The notes under the pieces are model-generated. The model searched no databases. It was not told the DNA's origin and worked only from the letters and a program-made list of their open reading frames with translations. From contig NW_019091508.1 in assembly GCF_001949145.1 (NCBI RefSeq), forward strand, positions 228,057 through 292,056: a stretch of 64,000 nt of DNA. Reading direction: 5' to 3'. Both the position numbers and the translations under genes were made by a program. The stretch comes from Acanthaster planci (taxonomy: Eukaryota > Echinodermata > Asteroidea > Valvatida > Acanthasteridae). Shown one piece after another: positions 55,199 through 64,000 of the stretch. Numbering within the stretch: position 1 is the stretch's first letter; every line of letters starts with the position of its first letter.

Positions 55199-56629
55199 GT
55201 CCGAACAACTCGACTGTTCGCCAACTCGACTTCGGACAACTGGACCGTTGAGACAACTCCACTGTCCCTGTGTAAAAGGGAGAGATACGTCATCCGTTGA
55301 GACAAGTCGTCTGTTGGGACACTGTCCGCTTAGCCCAGTCGTCTGCTGAGGTCACAGTGTGAAATACTATACCTTAATTACGAGATTGAACTTCATGTAG
55401 TAGATAGACGAGCCTAATTTCTGAGAACTTTATCATAAATATAGTTGCCGTAGAAAGTCAACCTTTGCACAATCATGACAATCAATCAATCTTAGCCCAG
55501 CGCTGACCTAGCCACGTAAAGGCCTATACCAACATGTACATGTAGTACTGGATTGCTTGAAATAAAAACCTACATCATGTATCACCCTGTAACTATTCGA
55601 CTACTTTGATTTTTGACAAACCGTTCACAAATGTCAAAGTGCGAATCAGAAATCTGGCCAAAATTTCTTTTCTAGAAATTTTCCAAGAACACATTTTGTT
55701 CAACAAAAGGCTTACATTTCACCTTTTAACTAGAACCTATCTGAGATTGTAGAACTGAACTTGACAACACAAAGGAGGTACATGTACATTTCTACAACGT
55801 CCATACATTAAGAGGAGTTCACAATGTATATGCGTGCACACACCTAATGCGTGATCCAAAACTAGGAAACAATACGGTTTTCGGCCAGTTTTAGTAAAAC
55901 CCAACTTTGAAAGTCATTTTGATTGAACAGACATTAGATGCAAAGGTTTATTGACTGTTGAGTATGAAAACAGTATTTGGGATCACTCGTGAGTCGTAGT
56001 GAGTGACATGTACATATATGTTCGTCAACTGTGCGGCACTGTTACATGTACACGTAGGCAGTATCATGGAGCTATAAAAAGGTAGTATCATTGATGGCTC
56101 GCGCTGTGCAGCAGAAAAAGTTGAGTCAAAATTTCTGCAAGATTCACTTTTTTAAATTCATTGGAATTCTTATTTTTGACCCAATTTTCACTAAATTAAG
56201 AAGTTTGTCATTGAAAAATAAGCTTTTTACAATGGTTCTGGCTGAAAATGGATTTGCCGCTCGCGTGGTTACTCTCCGGAAACTGATCCAGAACGAGGAA
56301 AAGTGTCGCCACTTTCATCGATCCTGTACAGTACAATGTATGTCCGAATTAAAAGTTTAAAATTTGAAATCAACTATGTCTAGCACACAAGGTGGATGGT
56401 GACCATATTTCACCGGAATTTGAGAATTTTTTGTAGCTGCAATCTGACTGAATAATTTTTCCGATCTGGAACTGGGAAAACGACTGTATTATGTGTAGAT
56501 CTCACTGGTCAAGTTGTCGCTCTTTCATAGTCGAGTTGTCCCAACGGAGGATTTGACAAAAGGTGGAGTTGTCTCAACAGTCGAGTTGTCCAAAGTTGAG
56601 TTGGCAAATTGGTCGAGTTGTCCGACATC
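55199..56629. mobile_element. Fold-back element with minisatellite-like inverted arms
   Basis: The left arm (55199-55345) and right arm (56500-56629) are inverted copies. Landmarks are CCAACTCGACTTCGGACAAC on the left and, read in reverse on the right, CCAACTCAACTTTGGACAAC, then GTTGAGACAACTCCAC in both. The arms consist of loosely repeated 'ACAACTCGAC' units. The 1.15-kb centre has no recognised coding sequence. It ends about 1.7 kb upstream of the first visible IRE1 exon. Confidence 0.75.
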
Positions 56630-58361
56630 TATTTTTAATTTTCTTATGACGTTAGGCGCTTGGGGAGAAATCACAGACTTTTTTTACATGTATTTAGCGC
56701 ACTGTAAAACCATTTTGGACCAGAAAGTAACAGTTATTATAATTTTAGAGGGTTTGCAACTGTCAATAAAGTTACTGACACAATTACTGCTGAAAAGCAT
56801 ACATGTACAGTACATTACACCGTACATTTTGTTGGGTCGAAGATAATTACCGGTACATGTACGACATGAATAGGACTAAGCTCTTTGTGGAATACATGTA
56901 CGTACATGTACAGTAATGTTCACCCCCTCCACTTACATGTAGTTTTGCTTTATTCAGAGCCAAATGCACAGCTTTTGTGATGGAAATGAGATGTCTGATG
57001 TAATTCTTTTGTTATTCAGTCATCTAATGCAACAGTGGCCTTATTCGAGTGAAATTCGTTGATTTCCTCTGTTTCTGTAAAACAAATCCTGATATTTTTG
57101 CCTGCGGAGTTTCCCCAAGAATTTAAAACGCACAAAGGTGAAGCCAGCGCTGAACTAAAGGCCATCCTGATGCTCATTAGCTGGCTACCTTCCATTAAAG
57201 TTGGAATCATGAAATTAAATTGGTTTATGCTGTGATTTTATTCCGTCACAGCAAGTCATTACATATTAAACCGAAAGTCAAGTTGAAATTAGAATAGTAC
57301 AGAATTCAGTAAGTTTAAATGGTATTCAGTAAAAATTGCTTTATGATTTACCAAGGATCGATACTGTTAAATTGGGTGTAAAAAAATCCTGTAAGAAATA
57401 TTTTCAACGATTTATGTTGCGCACAATGCGTGCTACATGTACATGTATGTTGGCAACACACCGTGCGACATCTCCATGTGAGATTACAAACATCCACTGG
57501 TATCGAACACTGGCTATGGCTCTTCACAGTTTGATCAAAATGCAAAGCTGTAGTAATGCCTGTCGACCCCATGTACAAACCCATCGACCCCATGTACAAA
57601 CCCATCGACCCCATGTACAAACCCATCGACCCCATGTACAAACCCCATGTACATGTAATAATTCAGTGGTGCACCGGCAGCGGTGGGTGAACATACATGT
57701 ACGCAGGAATATTGGGTTCCATATCTGGATATCAATTGACACCCGCAGCACAAACCCTGTGCGATTGATCTGAAGATTCTGATTTGTACAATATACATAT
57801 TCTAAGTGATTACTTCAATATTTTCACCGAGTTTGACTTTTTAACTCATCTTATCATTTTCTGATGTCCTATAAACCACTGCAAGAGGAAGATAGTGATG
57901 TCCATACACAAAATTATTGTCATTATCATTTTAAAGGAAGCAATGAAAGGCCATTTTTCCAACGTGTCTGACGATACATTTTTGGACATTGCTGTTATTG
58001 GATGGGTTTTAACTTGGCGAAGTACATGTATGCGCGCAATGAAGCTGTGAAATAAGGAGCATGATTGCTACAATTTGTTGGTTCAGTGTGGAACGATGCG
58101 TAGATGTCACTGCAGTCGGCTGAACGAGAGCATGTCAGGGATGATGAGTTGGGGCAAAATTCTGAACATGATTTTGCAAATGTTGATGTGAAATCGAGAT
58201 CCCGATGTTGCTTTTCTCAGAATATAAAGCATTCACTGAGGTTAGTTGTAAAGCACGCTTCTGTAGATTTTGAGCACTTTTTTGCCTCAAATGAACATAA
58301 TGCACAAATGACAAACAGTGGACTGTGCCTTCAAAACAACAAGCATTTCTTTTTGTCTCAG
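56630..58361. other. Non-coding sequence upstream of the first visible IRE1 exon
   Basis: No signal-peptide exon for IRE1 was found here; it may lie upstream or be too short to recognise. The interval contains the 21-bp tandem repeat listed next and many TACATGTA palindromes. A long frame at 58104-58361 is intronic read-through into the exon. Confidence 0.45.
57563..57649 (+). repeat. 21-bp tandem repeat, about 4 copies
   Basis: Unit TCGACCCCATGTACAAACCC plus A repeats nearly perfectly. Confidence 0.95.
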
Positions 58362-58491
58362 CCCAGCAATCCAGGACGACTGTCCATTCCCTACGAGAGC
58401 ATAGAGAGGCTTCTCCTGGTTTCAACATTGGATGGAAGCATACATGCCGTGGGTCAGCAATCCGGGGATAGCAAGTGGACCTTCAAAGAAG
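58362..58491 (+). CDS. ERN1: IRE1 luminal exon a
   Basis: Acceptor TTTTTGTCTCAG ends at 58361 and the donor GTACTC begins at 58492. Encodes [20 protein letters not shown] then SKWTFKE and ends in phase 1. The first ~15 codons ([15 protein letters not shown]) are less conserved. Confidence 0.88.
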
Positions 58492-61400
58492 GTACTCACC
58501 AGTGGTGTACATGTAACTTATGAGGGCGGGCCCGGGGGAAACATCGCCCTTCCCCCAACCAGTGAAGTCGGTACCGTCCCAATTGTCCCATCTCACCCCT
58601 CATTTGAAATTCTGAATGTACACAACGTATGCAAGGTTTCAGTGCCCCCTCAGAAAAATGTGTGCATCTCCTGACGTTCATGTACTCCCTCACAAAATTT
58701 CATCCTTCAGTGTAGTTACACATACGTACCCATACAAGTAGAGGCTAATGCCACATGCGTTTCTACTTGCCGACTCAAATGTTTTCCAGAAAACACTGAA
58801 AATTGGCTGAAAACTTTTTAAAAAGAATAAACACTTCAACGAGTTCCAAACACCTGTAAGCCTGTGGTTTTTTTTGTGAAATCAAAAATGTTAGGGCCTG
58901 AGATGTTTCATCCTGAGACCAGAATCTTCCTCAAACACTAAGGCAACTTTTGGAATCTGTTTTAGGATCAAATTTCTGACTCTTGCAGGTCACCGTCAGA
59001 ATGCCAGTTTGCATTGATTCATGTCAATCAAATTATAATAAAAAACACTTAAATTTCACCAAAATGAAATGAAGAACTTGCATATAAAACCATACAATAT
59101 TTTTCTCTAACTTTAAAATACCCTGGTGTTGTATTTCCCCTTTTGAGATAACAGTTTTGGCAATTTTCAGATTACTGTAATGACAGTGTACAGACACATC
59201 TCTTTAATACAAGGAAACGGACTTTGGAATCCAAAGAGGTTGCATTTGTAATTAGTTTTGGCCGTTTGGATTACACTGACTGACGGTTGTTGCGTGGTAT
59301 ATTGCACAAATAAAATTACCAGCCAATCTAATTTGGTTCATCACGGGGTACAGTTTCATGACGCAATTGTGGCTTGTGATCCTTGTCAAGACATGTGCAA
59401 AACAAGCTCCAAATGTTCACAAATAAACTAACCCATCTTTAGACTTGTTCTTGGCTTGCTGCAACCTTTTAGAAGCGCATATACATACATGTACCTGTAT
59501 CACACTTGGTTTGCCATCGAGACCATGAATACAAACATACTGTACATCCAAACATATGGTTGCCCTGCTTTGTGATGCGGTACATGCCCTACTGTACAAA
59601 TACACTGTAGTCTGTGGCATTATATAGATTGTACACATTGGCAGCTGGGTTTCAATCAGTTTGACCGTATACCAGTAAGTCTATCAGATGCAAGAGCTCT
59701 ATGTTACATGTACCGGTAAACATGTACATGTACATCCACATGGAAGCGTTAAAGCAAAATTTAAAAATAATACTGCCCCAAAGGCTCATTTTTACTATTC
59801 TTTTGTTCATTCTTGCACCAACAGAAAAACTCATTTGTTATTCTACTATACAATACAACCATGAGAAATAATAATTTTGAGGGGAAAAAACCTCCCATTA
59901 CAAAGGCTGACTGACAATTACACGGTATACGTGTAGGCCAACCGATTGACATTTGATAGTTGCTTCAGGAAAAATGTGCATCGGAATACATGCACAGGTA
60001 CATGTACATACACATCAACCCATAAAGAAAGGATTTGACTGTTCATGAATAAGACATCAGGACAAGGCTTGCTTGCCAATGTACATGTACATTGTACTGT
60101 GTTACCTTCATTGTGTCATTTTGCCACAAAATGAGAGGAAGTGACTGTAAAAACATGAAACACATGCAGGGTCAATAGGTTTTCCCTTTTCCGTGGAAGC
60201 AAGATAATCTTTACATATGGAATTTGTTAACATTTGCCAAATTAAGATATTGTCTTCAAAGTGAAAACTGTTTCCAAGGTACACGTAAAAGAGAACCACC
60301 ATTACTGAAAGACTGAATTACATATATAACATTTTTATTGGAGTTTTATTTTGCAGCCATCATAATTAATGTGCACAGAGGCTGTTTTCGGTCATTCAAT
60401 TCTGCAGTTAAGTTTTTTGAAAAAAGGAATTTTTTCTTTGATTTTGTATTCAGGAAGACAAAATTTGAAATCAAATTACATTGTAGGCCTACACTGTAGT
60501 GGCACATCCCACCGTATATTTACATGTCTTCTGTATACTGATAGAAAAGCATTGATGAAATATTGATACATGTTTGCTGAGCCACTCTGTTTTTTACTAA
60601 ATATGATTTGGAATTTCTTTTCTCTTTAGAACCAATCATCAAGGTTCCAGCAGAAATAGCCGACAAGGGGCTAATGTTCCTTCCAGACCCCAAGGATGGT
60701 TCTCTCTATGCCGTCAGTAGCAACAGTGATGGCCTCAAGGTACGACGTTACCAAGATCCATTTTTCTAAACGTGGTTCCTGGAAAAAGGCTTGATCTGAT
60801 GCCAAGATTTTCTGTTTACTTTTGGAGTTCTGCAAAAAAAAAAAAAAATCCTTGAAATCAAATTGTCAGGTACATGTAGTACCAGTTGAGATCCTTTCAG
60901 GCACAACATACCATTGATTTAATTGTGGGAGTCCAATTCTTTTGAGAAACACAATGTCTAATGGATCTGACGTTTTGAAAAGCCGAGGGATGCCCGGAAC
61001 CAAAGTTGAAGCCGAGGGCACTGCATACATGCATCTCAAGGATGTTCAAAACATATCCTCAGTGCACATCACAGCAGTTAGCAATTCTGTCATCATATCT
61101 CTGTTTTGTTTTTGGCTATTTTGTTCCAAGGAAAATTAAGGGCAACATAGGAATGTTTATACATTAGTGGTTAGCAGTCCCTGCATTATCCCGTATGCTG
61201 CGGGGGCACTAAGCACGGACATACAAGCCTGGCCGATGTCATGTCTAAGGAATAGTGTGATGTGCTGTCGTTGGCCCTGTCACATGATCGTTCTGGGCCA
61301 ATAAATAAACAATATTCAAGGCAGGGGTATGACAAGTTCTTTGTTTTCCCTGTCCAGAAACTCCCATTCACAATACCTGACCTGGTCACTGCCTCGCCGT

Positions 61401-63648
61401 GTAGGAGCACCGATGGAATACTCTATACAGGTAAATTTATTGCTGCAATTTCAATTTGTCATGAAGTGCAGTGATTTGAAGTATCTGTTACAGAATTTTG
61501 GAAAGCGAAATCTTGAGAATTTCTCATACAGATCCAAGTGCGGATTCAAGTCCAACTGAAGCTGTGTACACTACTTGAAGCAATTCATGTCGGTTGATAA
61601 GCAGGATGGTAGAAAACACAATAACAGCGTTGTCCTTTTTTGTCTAATTAACTGTCAAAAGGTTAATTAATCATAACACTGTGGGCCTCAGGGGTCATTT
61701 ATCTACTCTCAGGCAAATGGTGATAATATCACACTTACATCCATACCAATGTCCTACCTTTTTCTACAACCAGGGCGTAAGCTGGATAGCTGGTTGGTCA
61801 TCGACGCGGCGACTGGCGAAATGCAGCAGACGATGACCACCGAAACCACCCAGAATGCCTGCCCCAAGTCAGACGGCAGCGCCTTGTTCCTGGGCCGCAC
61901 CGAGTTCACCCTGACCATGTTTGACTCCACTTCTAGGGAGAGAGTGTGAGTGACTCACTTGCCGAAAGTCCTGCCACTTCCCAAAGTTCCCGCAGCTTGA
62001 GATTGTGTTTTAGTCTTACTCCAAAATGCCTAGTAGCGCCTTAAAGCCACAGATTCCCTCTTTCCAGTGACACGTTATTTATTTACACACAGTCTTGGAT
62101 GGCTGAACTATCTTTTTTTTTTTTAAATGAGACAAAGAGGGCTTGGGAATAAGTTTCACTTGAAATGCCATCATAAATCCTATTCAATTCTCCCTCTCTC
62201 CTGTAAATTATCTGTAATGAATAGGCCAGATGTGTGCATAATACAGCCAGGTGAATCATTGCATTTTTTTAATTACAATGATTTACTTTGCATACATTTT
62301 AAGCCTATAAAAAGCATGTGTAGTAGTTTGCTCATAGTTATACAGCCAATGATTTTCCGTAATCACGGAAAATGGAATTCGCGGTATCAACACTTTGAAA
62401 CAGAATTCACTGCTTGAAAATGAACTTTCCTGCTCAGATGGACTTAAAAAGTGAAGGAAAATTTCTGCAAAGTACATGTACTATAAATAAATGCCTATCA
62501 AACCCTTTTAAAGTACTTGCCTTTAATGAATGAATTATGCTGGAAACATGCTAAATTGCACCACTCCCAAGAAATGATTGGGTCGTCCACGCCGGTACTG
62601 ATACTTGCAAGTGCTATGGCGTGCGTTAGGCCCAAGCATGCAGCGCAGGCTGGCATAGTGCAGCTGCGCGGTATGGCACAGCACACACATTGGCCTTCAC
62701 ACGTCCACCATACTAGCAATGAAATTAAGGTGCAAACAAGTTCACATTCACACATATGCTTATTGCACACATGGAGAATTCAATCTGTAAATCCGCATAG
62801 ACTCCATGAGACACGGCTAGTACCGCATGGCAAAACGATGAAACCACAGCAGCAGAACGGAAGACTAATTACATATTTCCTGAATTAAACAAAACCTAGA
62901 AAGGTTGGTGTACCATACATGTAGCTGAATGGGCCCACAGAAGAATTTGATGAAGAGCAAAGTTTTCAATGACAATCATGTATTTTAAGGCTCAGATTAA
63001 ATGGTAACTTTCTGAATTTTGTCGTACCACTAGCAAATAAAATGGCAGGTTGTCCAACATTAAGATACTGTGATGAATGACTCTTGCATGCAAGACCTAC
63101 TCTATGACTTCACTGTACCCGTAAATGTACACATATTTAAATGTAATCTGATTTTATACATGAGGGTTGACACATGAATAGTCACAACTTGTTGACCATC
63201 ACACTGGTGGGAAAAACCACCAGGACACTGAATGGCAACATTGCATTGCCGATTGCAAAGGACTCATTGTTTCGAGGTTGTGGATTAGACCTTGTGTTTT
63301 TTATGTTCAGTCATGCATAAATTCAATTTAATATTATATACTCACACTGCCTCAACATAACGAGGGGGAATTACCAGAGGATTTTGGAGGATTGAGGGCG
63401 TGTCCCAGCCGAAATGCAAGAGCCTAGGTGGTTAGGGTTAATGTGTTCATCTATAGCCAAATTTTGCCATTAAAACCAAAAAATGAAAATCGTACCCTGC
63501 AATGGGCAAAAAACCCAGGATGAAGCCATTGTTGCACATCTCTGTGGCTTGGGATTCACCCATGCAAGTCTGATTTATTCTCTTCTCAGATGGAACGTGA
63601 CATACATCGACTATGGTAATCATGTTGCCATGGACGACTCAGACTATC
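58362..63648 (+). CDS. ERN1: IRE1 (ERN1) endoplasmic reticulum stress sensor, N-terminal luminal domain exons
   Basis: Five exons (58362-58491, 60630-60739, 61358-61430, 61774-61945, 63590-63648) with GT-AG introns and matching phases encode about 180 residues of the IRE1 luminal domain. IRE1 is the ER membrane kinase/endoribonuclease that senses unfolded protein and splices XBP1 mRNA. The luminal domain binds BiP and unfolded chains and dimerises. Recognisable strands, in order, are [80 protein letters not shown] and WNVTYIDY. The last keeps the N-x-T sequon found at the equivalent human site. Signal peptide, rest of the luminal domain, membrane span, kinase and RNase are outside the window or unseen. 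The introns hold no other gene. Confidence 0.92.
60630..60739 (+). CDS. ERN1: IRE1 luminal exon b
   Basis: Acceptor TTTCTCTTTAG, donor GTACGA at 60740. The split Glu codon joins exon a in frame. Encodes [20 protein letters not shown] then [16 protein letters not shown] and ends in phase 0. Confidence 0.92.
61358..61430 (+). CDS. ERN1: IRE1 luminal exon c
   Basis: Acceptor TTTTCCCTGTCCAG, donor GTAAAT at 61431. Encodes [20 protein letters not shown] then ILYT and one base of a Gly codon. This is the most conserved part of the luminal domain. Confidence 0.93.
61774..61945 (+). CDS. ERN1: IRE1 luminal exon d
   Basis: Acceptor TTTCTACAACCAG, donor GTGAGT at 61946. Completes the Gly codon, then [20 protein letters not shown] and [20 protein letters not shown]. 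It ends two bases into a codon completed by exon e. Confidence 0.92.
63590..63648 (+). CDS. ERN1: IRE1 luminal exon e
   Basis: Acceptor TTCTCTTCTCAG, donor GTAAGT at 63649. Encodes [19 protein letters not shown] with the conserved N-V-T sequon and leaves one base of the next codon. The intron continues past the end of the window. Confidence 0.92.
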
Positions 63649-64000
63649 GTAAGTGAATTACTTGATATTACATGTAAATATGTATTGAAAACCTCTGTGC
63701 CTTGGCAAACGCATGTGAATGCACATTGACATGCTTTCCCACAGAAGGGATATGCCCCTGTGCATGTTTTTTGGTCAGATCTTTACCCATTTAACTCATT
63801 TCACTCATGTGGAACTGCAGTGAATCGTCAGTGGTAAACTTTATGCGCACATACATGTAGACCGTTTTCCAATCCTCAACTTCGTCTCCGTCGCAGGCTT
63901 CATTCCCAAAACCAATCCCCGATTGTGGGCCTCAAGGGTTTAAATTACATTGGATTACTGTAATTTTTGGCTTTCTTGCATCTTATTTGATGTTCAGTGG
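63649..64000. other. ERN1: IRE1 intron, continues beyond the window
   Basis: Follows the donor at 63649. No further exon is seen before the window ends. Confidence 0.7.

Noticed and set aside
57348-57798. ORFs with repeated tryptophan/methionine or HRPHVQT units near 57.6 kb
   Set aside because: They are translations of a short non-coding 21-bp tandem repeat, open in several frames on both strands.
58104-58361. Long ORF reading into the first IRE1 exon as an N-terminal coding extension
   Set aside because: A good acceptor (polypyrimidine then CAG) lies at 58361, and the upstream residues do not resemble IRE1 or a signal peptide, so it is intron read-through.

Overview
This is a gene-poor, repeat-rich piece of an animal nuclear genome, most likely from a marine invertebrate. 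The evidence is intron-split coding sequence for a metazoan IRE1, AT-rich non-coding DNA, and a mixture of Polinton/Maverick, DIRS, Gypsy, Penelope-like and many short inverted-repeat elements. The palindrome TACATGTA, often extended to ACATGTACATGTA, recurs across the non-coding sequence. I cannot name the species; an echinoderm, hemichordate, lancelet or mollusc would all fit.

Layout. 1-11 kb: non-coding DNA with several miniature inverted-repeat elements (2472-2644, 3529-4336, 10777-11070), a tiny TTAA-flanked palindrome (6551-6601) and a decayed Penelope-like reverse transcriptase (7998-9140). About 11.2-25.5 kb: one decayed Polinton/Maverick, a virus-like self-synthesising transposon. 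It has a family-B DNA polymerase, a retroviral-type integrase, a major capsid protein, an A32-like packaging ATPase, a Cys-repeat/HNH-like protein, several membrane and coiled-coil proteins, a penton-like minor capsid candidate, a TFIIB-like factor and a short ORF with late-domain motifs. 26-29 kb: a 1,000-bp element full of CCATGGG motifs next to a Gypsy RNase H/integrase fragment. 32.7-37.8 kb: a decayed DIRS-type retrotransposon on the minus strand with a nested 1,050-bp inverted-repeat element.

41.8-46.4 kb: remains of a second Polinton-like element that repeats the gene order TFIIB-like, minor capsid candidate, two-helix membrane protein. It adds a cysteine-ladder protein split by a hAT-like insertion with an 8-bp target duplication, and a 14-residue-repeat ORF upstream. 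48-57 kb: non-coding DNA with an inverted repeat around an assembly gap, a MITE at 49 kb and two fold-back elements (52376-54288 and 55199-56629). 58.36-63.65 kb: five consecutive exons encoding the N-terminal luminal domain of IRE1 (ERN1) on the plus strand. This is the only convincing host gene, and it is incomplete at both ends.

Nearly all mobile-element genes are broken by stops, frameshifts, insertions or catalytic-site changes. In the first Polinton many in-frame stops are TGA where CGA (Arg) would fit, as expected from decay at methylated CpG. The most interesting signals are the TFIIB-like gene shared by both Polinton copies, a 26-codon ORF with overlapping PPxY and PTAP motifs, AT-rich start-proximal motifs with intergenic hairpins that look like element-specific transcription signals, and the Cys-ladder gene.
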